Positions 43,233 through 51,485 of a stretch of DNA of 64,000 nt are shown here, piece by piece. Under the pieces are notes generated by a model, which was not told where the DNA came from, did no database searches, and saw only the letters and a program-made list of their open reading frames with translations. The DNA is from Bacillota bacterium (GTDB lineage Bacteria; Bacillota; UBA4882; UBA8346), in assembly GCA_023402395.1 (NCBI GenBank), contig JAEYGI010000010.1:1-64000 (forward strand). The letters run 5' to 3'. Position 1 is the first letter of the stretch, and the number at the start of each line of letters is the position of its first letter. The position numbers and the translations under genes are program-made.

Positions 43233-43347
43233 CCCCGGAGACTTTGAAAACCGGCGATGAAAGGGCGCGTCGAATCGATCGGCCCGGCCCGTCGCGATCA
43301 TCCATCAAGAGTCCGGCCGCGCAGCCGGACGGCAAAGGAGGATCCGG

Positions 43348-43959
43348 ATGGAATCCATTTTAACAGCTACGTTCCGTCATTTGCAAATTACCTTTAGCGG
43401 AGTTTTGATTGCCGCGCTGGTCGGGATTGGGACGGGAATTTTAATTACCAAGCATCGCCGGCTCGCCGAGGCGGTGATGTCGGCCACGGACCTGATCCAG
43501 ACAGTTCCCTCGCTCGCTTTGCTGGCGATTCTGATGATGTTTTTCGGTTTGGGGGATCTGACGGTAATTATCGCCTTATTTCTCTATTCGTTGCTTCCGA
43601 TCATCCGGAATACGTATGTCGGTTTGAAAGGCATTGACAATGGCCTGGTGGAAGCCGGCGTCGGGATGGGAATGACCCGGTTCCAATTGCTCTGGAAAGT
43701 AAAGTTTCCCATCGCGCTGCCGGTGATTCTCTCCGGAATTCGGGTCGCTTTGGTCACGGCGCTGGGGATCGCCACCATCGGCGTTTTAATCGGCGCCGGC
43801 GGCTTGGGCACCTTTGTTTACCGCGGCGTGCAAATGGCCGATATTCATCTGATTCTGACCGGAGCCGTTCCGTTATCGCTCCTGGCCATTGGGACCGATC
43901 TTTTTCTGGAAGTCGCGTCGGCCCGGATGCTCCGATCCAAGCGTCGGACCGTCAAATAA
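43348..43959 (+). CDS. opuCD: OpuCD-like osmolyte ABC permease
   Basis: A 203-residue permease similar to the one at 42591 (EAGVGMGMTRFQLLWKVKFP is its EAA-like loop, about 111-130), with five to six membrane helices. AAAGGAGG shortly before 43348 fixes the start. The 115-base gap from the first permease has no other gene. The operon order (ATPase, permease, permease, binding protein) differs from the usual opuCABCD order, in which the binding protein sits between the two permeases. Confidence 0.92.
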   Translation: MESILTATFRHLQITFSGVLIAALVGIGTGILITKHRRLAEAVMSATDLIQTVPSLALLAILMMFFGLGDLTVIIALFLYSLLPIIRNTYVGLKGIDNGLVEAGVGMGMTRFQLLWKVKFPIALPVILSGIRVALVTALGIATIGVLIGAGGLGTFVYRGVQMADIHLILTGAVPLSLLAIGTDLFLEVASARMLRSKRRTVK

Positions 43960-44007
43960 ATAAAGCGGGGGTTTCGGCCCCAAATAACCATGAAATGAGG
44001 TATGAAA

Positions 44008-44904
44008 ATGAAGCTACGAAGAACCCTGGCACTAGTTATTGGCTTGATGATGATTGCGGGAATCATCGCCGGATGCGGCCCTTCCCAGGATAAAGTGGTC
44101 ATCGGTTCCAAGAACTTCACTGAAAACGTCATTTTGGGGGAGATCTTTTCCCAGCTGATTCAGGAAAAAACCGATTTGAAGGTCGAATACAAAGAGAATC
44201 TCGGCGGCACCATGGTCTGCTTTGAAGCCATTAAAAAAGGCGAATTGGATATTTATCCCGAATATACCGGGACCGGCTTAACGGCCCATTTGAAAATGGA
44301 TGTGATCAATGACGCCGATCAAGTGTACGACATCGTCAAGGAGGAGTTTGACAAGCAGTTTGATATTAAATGGCTGGAACCGCTGGGTTTTAACAATACC
44401 TATGCCGTGGCGATCAAGGAAGATTTCGCGCGGGAAAACAAGATCGCGACAGTAAGTCAGTTGGTTCCGTTCTCTAAAAACTTGATCTTCGGCGCGGAAC
44501 ACGAATTCTTTAACCGGCAGGATGGCTACGAGGGGATGATCCGGGAGTATGGCCTCAAGTTCAAAGGTGAGCCGCTAAAAATGGACACCTCCCTGAAATA
44601 TCAGGCCATGGCCGAAGGCAAGATGGATGTCACCGACGCCTTTGCCACCGACGGGCAGCTCATCCGGTATGAACTCCGGGTGCTTGAGGATGACCGCCAG
44701 TTCTTCCCGCCGTATTACGCGGCGCCGATTATCCGCAACCAGACACTGGAGAAGCATCCGGAGCTGGAAGAGGTACTGAATGCGCTGGCCGGCCAAATCA
44801 GCGACGACGAGATGCAAAAAATGAATTATCAGGCGGAATCGGAGAAAAAACCGGTGAAGGAGATTGCCAGGGAGTTTCTGGCCGCCAAGGGATTGATTGA
44901 TTAA
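44008..44904 (+). CDS. opuCC: OpuCC-like glycine betaine/choline-binding lipoprotein
   Basis: A 298-residue lipoprotein: signal residues 1-22 and lipobox IIAGC with Cys23 as the lipidated residue. The mature part is an OpuAC/QAT-type binding protein (VVIGSKNFTENVILGEI, EYTGTGLTAHLK, FATDGQLIRYELRVLEDD). TGAGG seven bases upstream favours ATG 44008 over 44002. It captures the osmoprotectant at the outer face of the membrane. Last gene of the operon, followed by a terminator. Confidence 0.92.
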   Translation: MKLRRTLALVIGLMMIAGIIAGCGPSQDKVVIGSKNFTENVILGEIFSQLIQEKTDLKVEYKENLGGTMVCFEAIKKGELDIYPEYTGTGLTAHLKMDVINDADQVYDIVKEEFDKQFDIKWLEPLGFNNTYAVAIKEDFARENKIATVSQLVPFSKNLIFGAEHEFFNRQDGYEGMIREYGLKFKGEPLKMDTSLKYQAMAEGKMDVTDAFATDGQLIRYELRVLEDDRQFFPPYYAAPIIRNQTLEKHPELEEVLNALAGQISDDEMQKMNYQAESEKKPVKEIAREFLAAKGLID

Positions 44905-44923
44905 CGGATGATTGCAACTAAAG

Positions 44924-44956
44924 AAAAGCGCGGGTTGATATCGACCTGCGCTTTTT
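44924..44956. terminator. Terminator between opuC operon and regulator
   Basis: AAAAGCGC pairs with GCGCTTTT, extended inward by GGT/ACC, and is followed by T-residues. It can serve both convergent transcripts. Confidence 0.75.
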
Positions 44957-44983
44957 GGTTTAGGAAAGAGGGAGTGAAAGGGC

Positions 44984-45610
44984 TTACTCCTTCATTAACT
45001 TCCGGATCCGTTCCAGGATTCCCATCTCACCCACGACCAAAATCCGGTCCCCTTTTTCAAAGCCGACATAGGGGCCGGGGGAAAGGATTAATTTGTTGTT
45101 CCGCCGGATTCCGACGATCGTGGCTCCGGTGTTTTGCCAGAACTTGGTGTCCGTGACGGTTTTGCCAATTAGATGGGAATCCGGATCCATCTCGATCTCC
45201 AACGGCGAAAGGGGATCGGTGTTCTTCAAGCGCTCGGCGTAATCGATAATTTTGTTGAGAATCGCATTGATCTCTTCTTCAATCTGTTGTTTCTGGATCA
45301 GCAGCTGTTTGATATCGGACCGCAACGAACTGACGGATTCGGTGTTTTGGAAGCGTTGAATGAATTCATGGGCGTTTTGCCGTGAATGGATATAAATGCC
45401 GCTCCCCTGGCTGACGGTCACCACCTTCATGTCTTCCAATAAGAACACGGCCCGGCGAATCGTTTCCGGAGAGACGTTATATTCTCCCGCCAAGGTGGAG
45501 CGGCCGTGGATCCGATCGCCTTCTTTGAATTCTCCCCGGCAGATTCGCCCCGCGATATCGAGAGCGATCTTGCGATAAATGGGAGCATCGATAGTATGCG
45601 GGTGGTCCAA
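44984..45610 (-). CDS. BusR-like GntR-RCK_C regulator of osmolyte uptake
   Basis: A 208-residue regulator with a GntR-type winged helix (about 8-75: GDRIHGRSTLAGEYNVSPET, IRRAVFLLEDMKVV), a coiled coil (about 90-135) and a C-terminal RCK_C/TrkA_C domain (about 140-208). This is the architecture of BusR, which represses the betaine transporter BusAB when bound to c-di-AMP. TTG at 45610 is chosen because GGAGG lies 8 bases upstream (45618-45622). It converges with the opuC operon it probably represses. The inverted-repeat elements before opuCA and before this gene are candidate sites of action (inference). Confidence 0.85.
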   Translation of the reverse strand: MDHPHTIDAPIYRKIALDIAGRICRGEFKEGDRIHGRSTLAGEYNVSPETIRRAVFLLEDMKVVTVSQGSGIYIHSRQNAHEFIQRFQNTESVSSLRSDIKQLLIQKQQIEEEINAILNKIIDYAERLKNTDPLSPLEIEMDPDSHLIGKTVTDTKFWQNTGATIVGIRRNNKLILSPGPYVGFEKGDRILVVGEMGILERIRKLMKE

Positions 45611-45664
45611 GGGATTGACCTCCAAATCAAATAATAACCTGTTATATCGGGAGTTTGAATCTAT

Positions 45665-45750
45665 ATAAGTTGAAATAAATTTTGTGAATAAGCTTTCCCA
45701 TCCTAAAGCACGGCTGGGAAAGGGCAACGTCCGTATTTATTTCAACTTAT
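45665..45750. repeat. Inverted-repeat element III, 86 bp with perfect 16-bp arms
   Basis: ATAAGTTGAAATAAAT (45665-45680) faces ATTTATTTCAACTTAT (45735-45750), with nested CTTTCCCA/TGGGAAAG (45693-45722) and the loop phrase CCTAAAGC that also occurs in element I. It lies upstream of the BusR-like gene, in its leader. Confidence 0.85.
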
Positions 45751-45761
45751 GATTAAGGAAA

Positions 45762-45807
45762 ATATGTCGCAATTTGCCGGGCGTTCAAAAAACTTATTGC
45801 GACATAT
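45762..45807. repeat. Inverted repeat ATATGTCGCAA...TTGCGACATAT
   Basis: Perfect 11-bp arms 24 bases apart, 11 bases beyond element III. It may be part of the control region of the regulator; a weak promoter TTGAAC...CATATT on the minus strand overlaps it. Confidence 0.65.
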
Positions 45808-46182
45808 CTATTATCCCAATATTCGCCGGTATCATTTTATCATGGATTCAAAGGGAAATGAAAGGGAAGATTAGTACTTTCATCCAAGACGCCGGATTTC
45901 ATTTTCCTTTGACTTTTAACCGGAACCACCTCATCAGCCAAGTGAGCCTCCGCGACGAGCTTAGGTTTTTCCAATTGAGGAGTTTTTGATTCCTAGTGCA
46001 AACCCTGATTGCCATTTCCGGTGTTTTAAGAGAGGAGGGTCGTTCCGGTTGAGGTTGATAATCGGCTGTATCGGGGCTTTATAACTTGTATAAAGGGATG
46101 GGACCGGGTGGATACTAAATTGGTATCAAGACGCCCGAATAATTGGCGACCGGCTTTTCGGCAAGTGGCAAGTGAGGTATGA
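45808..46182. other. Intergenic, no gene supported
   Basis: AT-rich spacer between the osmolyte locus and the germination locus. A small inverted repeat CTTTATA...TATAAAG near 46076-46096 is the only structure seen. Confidence 0.45.
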
Positions 46183-46665
46183 ATGCAAAAAGAATTATTT
46201 TTCCCGCTGTTTCTCTTGATTGCGATCATCTTTACCCTCGTTTATATTCCCCGCCGGGACTATCGCAAATATGTCATTTATGCCGCGATCACCGGGGGAT
46301 TGGGCAATATGCTGATTACGCTCGTTGTGTTCCGCTGGTTGAAGGTGGCCCGCTATGTGCATATCGGTATTTTTGATATTGAGGGATTTAACTATCTGGA
46401 ACCGTTTGCCTGGACATTCGTGCAAATGTTGTTTCTCTATTTCCTGCCGGTCCGGAAATGGTTTTTATACGGCTATGTACTGGGATTTACCGGAATCAGC
46501 ATTGGATTTGGCTATGTAATCAGGAATTTGGGAATATCCGAGGTGCTGAACCCCGCATTTTCTCGGTATCTGAGTCCGTTTATTTTTTTGGCCTGGTGGA
46601 GTTTTACGGCCTGGTTTTACCGGCGAATCGAAGGCATTAGCCGCCGCAAGGAAAGCGCGGCGTAG
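46183..46665 (+). CDS. Small integral membrane protein, CBO0543-like
   Basis: A 160-residue protein with about five hydrophobic helices (residues 5-22, 30-50, 72-90, 95-112, 128-145) and few charged residues. Topology and the W/F-rich C-terminus (FIFLAWWSFTAWFYRRI) resemble the CBO0543 family known from spore formers; assignment is tentative. AGTGAGGT lies 4-5 bases before ATG 46183. It precedes the germination permease gene by 37 bases and is probably co-transcribed, so a role in sporulation or germination is possible. Confidence 0.65.
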   Translation: MQKELFFPLFLLIAIIFTLVYIPRRDYRKYVIYAAITGGLGNMLITLVVFRWLKVARYVHIGIFDIEGFNYLEPFAWTFVQMLFLYFLPVRKWFLYGYVLGFTGISIGFGYVIRNLGISEVLNPAFSRYLSPFIFLAWWSFTAWFYRRIEGISRRKESAA

Positions 46666-46702
46666 GCTTTAATAACGTAAAAATTTTTGGAGAGAAGATC
46701 GT

Positions 46703-47797
46703 TTGCGCCAAGCGAGTGTTGATGACGGGCAAAGCATTGCCGTAATTGTCCTTTATATCATTGGAACATCTTCATTGGTAATCTTCGCGCTGGAAGCCAA
46801 AAAAGACTTATGGCTGGCTATATTTATATGCTACCTGATGACGGTGCTGATGTCCCTGATGATCGGCAGATTGAAATATTTATTTCCAGAGATGGATCTC
46901 TTTCAGATTTTTGAGAAATGTTTTGGGAATGCGCTTTCAAAGGCAATTAATGTGGTTTATGGGATATCCGCCTTTTACATCGCGGTTTTGATCAATACGT
47001 TTCTCATTCATTTTATCAGGGTCACGGCGCTGCAGAACACGCCAAAAGCCGTTCTGGATGTCTTCATCACCTTTATCTGCATCTGGATGGTGAAAGGAGG
47101 AGTAAACTTAATCAGCGGGTTCGCGACGCTGTTACTCTTGCCCACGTTACTTTCAGTTGCCGCTTTGATCATCGCCCTGTTTCCGCAGATGAATTTCGGG
47201 AACCTGCTTCCGGCATTCCAGGAGGGCATCGGGCATGTCCTGTATGGCGCATTGTCCGCCTTTATTTTCCCATTGGGAGAAATTATAGTATTCGTCGCGT
47301 TTTTCAAAAAATTCAGCACTCCCAAATCCTCTTACAAAGTATTGCTGATGGGTTCAACCATCGGGACCTTAGTGGTTTTCTCCATTTCCGTAGCCAATGT
47401 ACTGGTATTGGGAATCGACTTGGCTTCCGATGTTTATTATCCCACCTATATATCGGCGTCGAGAATTATGATCAGCACTTACTTGCATGGATTTGAACTT
47501 GTTTCATCCATCGTTTTTATTTTGGGCGCTTTCGTCAAAACCAATGTTTATTTCTCGGTCTGCTGCAAGGCGGTTGCCAGAACCTTTGGAATGAAGGACG
47601 ATTACCGGTTTCTGGCCACTCCCATTGGGCTGTTGCTCTTTGGGGCCTCGCTTTTTTTCTATGAAGGCCCGCTCGATTATACCCCATGGCTTAAAAAGGA
47701 CTTGGTGCCCTACTCGATTCCGTATTTGATCATCATTCCGGTGATTACTTTCATGGTGGCGGAATTCAGGAAGAAAAAAATTTCGACAGGATCGTGA
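46703..47797 (+). CDS. gerAB: GerAB/GrkB-family spore germination permease
   Basis: A 364-residue endospore germination permease of the APC superfamily with about ten membrane helices, the B subunit of the GerA-type nutrient receptor in the spore inner membrane. The N-terminal QASVDDGQSIAVIVLYIIGT and the FKKFSTPKS loop are typical. The start is TTG 46703 with GGAGAG about 8 bases upstream. Unusually it is on the opposite strand to the A and C subunits and converges with them; its last 32 bases overlap a small gene on the other strand. Confidence 0.9.
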   Translation: MRQASVDDGQSIAVIVLYIIGTSSLVIFALEAKKDLWLAIFICYLMTVLMSLMIGRLKYLFPEMDLFQIFEKCFGNALSKAINVVYGISAFYIAVLINTFLIHFIRVTALQNTPKAVLDVFITFICIWMVKGGVNLISGFATLLLLPTLLSVAALIIALFPQMNFGNLLPAFQEGIGHVLYGALSAFIFPLGEIIVFVAFFKKFSTPKSSYKVLLMGSTIGTLVVFSISVANVLVLGIDLASDVYYPTYISASRIMISTYLHGFELVSSIVFILGAFVKTNVYFSVCCKAVARTFGMKDDYRFLATPIGLLLFGASLFFYEGPLDYTPWLKKDLVPYSIPYLIIIPVITFMVAEFRKKKISTGS

Positions 47798-47984
47798 TCA
47801 ACTCATCCATTGGTTTGGCCGGGCTGGGTATTTTTATACCTAAGCTTAACAGCAGGATAATAACGAAGGCTACCCCAAAAATGCCCGAATACAACAGCAA
47901 CTCTTTTAGCCGGGATTGCCTTGCCAATGGCGTGATTTCAAGGAATCCAATCGCGGCAAAGACCGCGATTACCAGTAAAAACAT
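47766..47984 (-). CDS. Small two-helix membrane protein of the ger operon
   Basis: A 72-residue protein with two hydrophobic segments (about 2-18 and 28-49). It starts one base after the stop of the GerAC gene and is presumably co-transcribed. Small membrane proteins are sometimes found at the end of ger operons (GerD or GerW-like roles are not implied). Its 3' end overlaps gerAB on the other strand. Confidence 0.6.
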   Translation of the reverse strand: MFLLVIAVFAAIGFLEITPLARQSRLKELLLYSGIFGVAFVIILLLSLGIKIPSPAKPMDELITILSKFFSS

Positions 47985-47985
47985 T

Positions 47986-49152
47986 TTAATGGCCCACTTT
48001 CGTTTCTTTCATGCTTAACGCGCTGCCTGAAATGGTCAACTTCACCCGGGTGTCGGATGGAATTTTGGCGTATTCGTTCCGCCAGTTACTTTTTAGCTTC
48101 TTCCACAGTTTTGGGTAGTTATCCTCGACTTTGTTTCCAAAACCGATCACATCGCTTTGATAGTTTTGTTTCAGCAGCGCGAGCGTTTGGTTTATTTGGC
48201 CCTCAATCAGACGCTGGTATCCAGCAGTTACCTTTTTGAGGTTATCGGGTGTAAACACATTTTGCCTGCCATCGATCTCACCAATTTCAGCTTCCATTTT
48301 GACACGGATTCGCATAGTCAAGCCGTTGGGCAATAAAACCGGTTCAATGGAGGCCTGGCTCTGGGTAAGGATCAGTGAAACCGCTTGGACTTTTTCTTTA
48401 GAAGCGGATTCCGGGGTAAATACGGCCTGCTTCAGGTTGTTGGTGAGCAGCAAAAGAATTCGCGTTTGTTTGCCGTCAAGTCGGCCGGCCAGCCTGGCTT
48501 GATTCAAGACCGCCGTTCCGTTCACAAAAGGCAAGGTTCCGGTGATGGAATTTTCAAGGCGCACGGTGGGCAGCACCGCGGCAGCGCTGGCCGACTGCAA
48601 ATCATCCATGAATTTCGAGAAGGGAACGCTAAAAAACGTCTCGGCGCTGCGGGACAAAAAAAGATAATCCAGGTAATGAGAGATAATCTTTTGGGTCTGG
48701 GGATTGGATTTTCGGAAAATCTCCGCGGCGGTGGCTTCTTCCGACAAAAGCAGCCACACCGTATCCCGCGTCTCATGGCTTCGTTTCATCCAATCCATGG
48801 CCCCAATCAATAACCGCGCTTTTTTGGTGAATTCCTCGCTTAAAATAAGCACTTTGGAATGGCTCCATAACAAGCGGCGCCCCGCTTTGGACCGCAGGTT
48901 GACGGCGGCGTCAATGATGTTTTGGCCTTTGCCTTGATAGATCTTGGAACTGAAGGCGCTTTCTTTTCCGGAGGAAGTTGGCAGCGCGATTTCCGCCGTG
49001 AGCAGAACGCCCTTGCTTTCCCGGTCATAATCAATGGCCGCGCCGGAAACGATGATCTGATCGTCAATTTCCTTGTAATCCCAACAGCCGGCGGTGAACG
49101 CCGTTATGGCCAGCGTTATCGCCAGAATGAACCGATTCCCTTTCATTTTCAT
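47986..49152 (-). CDS. gerAC: Ger(x)C-family spore germination lipoprotein
   Basis: A 388-residue lipoprotein, C subunit of the nutrient receptor. The lipobox is FTAGC with Cys at about residue 23, followed by WDYKEIDDQIIVSGAAIDYD, the conserved Ger(x)C beginning (CWD-x-EI). Domain 3 ends with a long helix in the C-terminal third (AGYQRLIEGQINQTLALLKQ). It is anchored on the outer face of the spore inner membrane. GGAG six bases upstream of 49152 supports the start. It follows gerAA by 18 bases. Confidence 0.9.
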   Translation of the reverse strand: MKMKGNRFILAITLAITAFTAGCWDYKEIDDQIIVSGAAIDYDRESKGVLLTAEIALPTSSGKESAFSSKIYQGKGQNIIDAAVNLRSKAGRRLLWSHSKVLILSEEFTKKARLLIGAMDWMKRSHETRDTVWLLLSEEATAAEIFRKSNPQTQKIISHYLDYLFLSRSAETFFSVPFSKFMDDLQSASAAAVLPTVRLENSITGTLPFVNGTAVLNQARLAGRLDGKQTRILLLLTNNLKQAVFTPESASKEKVQAVSLILTQSQASIEPVLLPNGLTMRIRVKMEAEIGEIDGRQNVFTPDNLKKVTAGYQRLIEGQINQTLALLKQNYQSDVIGFGNKVEDNYPKLWKKLKSNWRNEYAKIPSDTRVKLTISGSALSMKETKVGH

Positions 49153-49170
49153 GATCTGCTCCGGGCCAGG

Positions 49171-50715
49171 CTAAGGATTGGGTCCAAGCCTTTTTTTCGA
49201 TTGCCGGACCCGATTCATGGCCCCGATAAATTGGGGGCGGTATTCCATATACCACCAGGGAGCCCTGAAAACGGTGTCCTTAATGTCCTGAAAGTTTAGC
49301 GAATATAAAGACGCCATATACGGCACGCCGAAGGAATGGATCGAAAACAGGTGGATTAACAGTCCGACCATGCCGAACAGATAGCCGTAAAAACCAATCA
49401 GGGTGGCCATAATCACCAGAACGAAGCGCAGGATGATGACGGCTCCACTCAGGCTCGGGATCATCAGTCCGGTGACCGCGGTCAATCCGGCGACGATTAC
49501 CATTGGAGCGCTGACAATGCGGGCTTCCACCGCCGCTTGGCCTATGATCAGCGCGCCGACGATGCTCAGGGCCTGCCCGATAATCATGGGCATCCGGACC
49601 CCCGCTTCTCTTAATATTTCGAACGCCAATCCCAGAATTAACAATTCAAAAATGGTTGGAAACGCCACCCCTTGCCGGGCCGCGGAAATGCTTAACAGCA
49701 GCGGAGTGGGAAGCATCTCCTGGTGAAAGGTGGTCAATGCCAGATAAAGAGCGGGGACGCTGATGGCGAAGATAAAGGCGGCAATCCGGATCCCCCGGCT
49801 GATCGAGGCGAAAAAGAAATTGAGATAATAATCGTCGTTGGCCTGAAAGTGCTCGATGAAGATATGCGGCAAGGTCAGCGCGACCGGGCTGCCGTCAAGC
49901 AGCAGGGCAATCCTTCCTTCCAACAGTTTCCCGGCCACAACGTCGGGCCTTTCGGTATTCCCTACCGTTTTAAAGGGTGAAAGCGGAGCGTCTTTAATGA
50001 ACTCCACGATATAGCCCGTGTCCAATACCCCGTCGAGATCGATCCCGTTCAGCCGCTGTTCCAATTCGGCGAGGATCGCCGGGTTGGCCAGCCCCTCGAT
50101 ATAGCAGAGGCATGCCCTGGTATGGACGCGGGAGCCCAAAACCTTGAATTCGAACTTTAACTGATGCTGGGTATTGAGCTTCCGCCTGACCAGGGAAAGG
50201 TTTATCGGCAGCGATTCGGTGAACCCTTCCCTGGACCCGCGCAGCGCTTTCTCCCGTTCCGGCTCGGTAATGGCCCGGGTCTGCCATCCTTGGGAACTGA
50301 TGACCAGAGCTTCCGCCACCCCGTCCAGCAGCAGAACAGTGTCGCCGTGGTTGAGGGCTTCCGTCAGTTGCTTGACGTCGGCGTTTTTTTTGACATTATT
50401 GGCCGGAATTACTTGAGTTTGTAAAATATCAAGCGGGTGACCGCTTTTTTTGGCCCAGACATGATTGATAACCGGCCCGATAATGGCTTCGTTGACAAGC
50501 TCCCGATCGACCATGCCGTCGATAAAAATGGCGCAGTATCGAAGTTCGGCGCCGTTTTGATTTTGAAAACGCCGGTAAACCACGGTAGCGTCATTTTTGA
50601 ACAATTCGCGAAAGAGCGCCTCATTCTGCGCCAGGGATTCGGACAGGCGTTCCGTGTCGGCTGGCAGAGGCGGATTGGAATAATCCGGCCGGTTTTTTCG
50701 CGAGCGTTTGTACAA
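49171..50715 (-). CDS. gerAA: GerAA-family spore germination protein
   Basis: A 514-residue A subunit of the germinant receptor. Residues about 20-300 form the soluble domain (GDTVLLLDGVAEALVIS, PFKTVGNTERPDVVAGKLLE, GRIALLLDGSPVALTLPH) and about 310-450 carry the membrane helices (PLLLSISAARQGVAFPTIFE, MPMIIGQALSIVGALIIGQA), all highly characteristic. The A subunit oligomerises and acts as the ion channel released by nutrients. Start TTG 50715 with GGGGTGA seven bases upstream. First gene of the minus-strand ger operon. Confidence 0.92.
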   Translation of the reverse strand: MYKRSRKNRPDYSNPPLPADTERLSESLAQNEALFRELFKNDATVVYRRFQNQNGAELRYCAIFIDGMVDRELVNEAIIGPVINHVWAKKSGHPLDILQTQVIPANNVKKNADVKQLTEALNHGDTVLLLDGVAEALVISSQGWQTRAITEPEREKALRGSREGFTESLPINLSLVRRKLNTQHQLKFEFKVLGSRVHTRACLCYIEGLANPAILAELEQRLNGIDLDGVLDTGYIVEFIKDAPLSPFKTVGNTERPDVVAGKLLEGRIALLLDGSPVALTLPHIFIEHFQANDDYYLNFFFASISRGIRIAAFIFAISVPALYLALTTFHQEMLPTPLLLSISAARQGVAFPTIFELLILGLAFEILREAGVRMPMIIGQALSIVGALIIGQAAVEARIVSAPMVIVAGLTAVTGLMIPSLSGAVIILRFVLVIMATLIGFYGYLFGMVGLLIHLFSIHSFGVPYMASLYSLNFQDIKDTVFRAPWWYMEYRPQFIGAMNRVRQSKKRLGPNP

Positions 50716-50922
50716 GCGCCATTCACCCCGATGTATTATCGGGATCGAGCGGGCAAATTATGTGCCGCTTTCACAATCAAGATGCAATATTTTAAATGTT
50801 ATCTTCAATTGTCAAGTTAATTCCAAATGCCGGCGGCACGGTTCCCAATTTAGGTTGGCGCTAGAGAGCCTCCCGAACGGTGAACGGGTTCCGATCCTAT
50901 CCCCGATGTTCACATATTGAAG

Positions 50923-51408
50923 ATGGCCTTGGTTAAACTAGTGGGTGATAAAGGGGATGATCGTTTGAGGGATCGATTTACAAGAGGCTTTTTGGCGGGG
51001 ATAATCGCGGGAGTGCCATCACTTATTTTTGCGTTGACCGTTTTTTGGCTGAACTGGACTACCTTGCGATGGGCCGATTTCGCCGCAATATTAATCTATG
51101 GCCGGAAAAGCATCACTCTTGGCGAAGAAGTTTTTTCCACCCTGGCGGTTTTCATGTTATGCGGGATTTTTGGGATCATTTTCGCTTTTTTTATCCCCAA
51201 AATATCCAGCGCCAATTTTTTGCTGAAAAGTTGGATTTTTGGGGTGCTGATTTGGTTTGCCGCGTTCATGGTGACGGTGTTATTTAAAGTCCCCGGACTG
51301 GTCATTATTCCCTTTAAAACCGCAGTCGCCAATTTGGTCCAAGCCAGCATTTGGGGGTTTTCACTGGGGTATTGCCTCAGTTGGTTTGAAAACCGCTTAA
51401 AAACATGA
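50923..51408 (+). CDS. YqhR-like small membrane protein
   Basis: A 161-residue integral membrane protein with four hydrophobic helices (about 27-47, 70-90, 100-120, 125-150 from this start). The RFTRGFLAGIIAGVP opening resembles the YqhR family of sporulating bacilli (tentative). The start is uncertain: ATG 50923 lacks a good ribosome binding site, whereas TTG 50965 has AAAGGGG 8 bases upstream and may be the true start. It is divergent from gerAA and followed by a hydrolase gene. Function unknown. Confidence 0.6.
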   Translation: MALVKLVGDKGDDRLRDRFTRGFLAGIIAGVPSLIFALTVFWLNWTTLRWADFAAILIYGRKSITLGEEVFSTLAVFMLCGIFGIIFAFFIPKISSANFLLKSWIFGVLIWFAAFMVTVLFKVPGLVIIPFKTAVANLVQASIWGFSLGYCLSWFENRLKT

Positions 51409-51485
51409 TCACTGTTTGAGTATGCGGCAGGTGGGCTATGGTAGTTCGGGCATTGGCGGATATCAGATAAGGAAGATTAAAAAGT

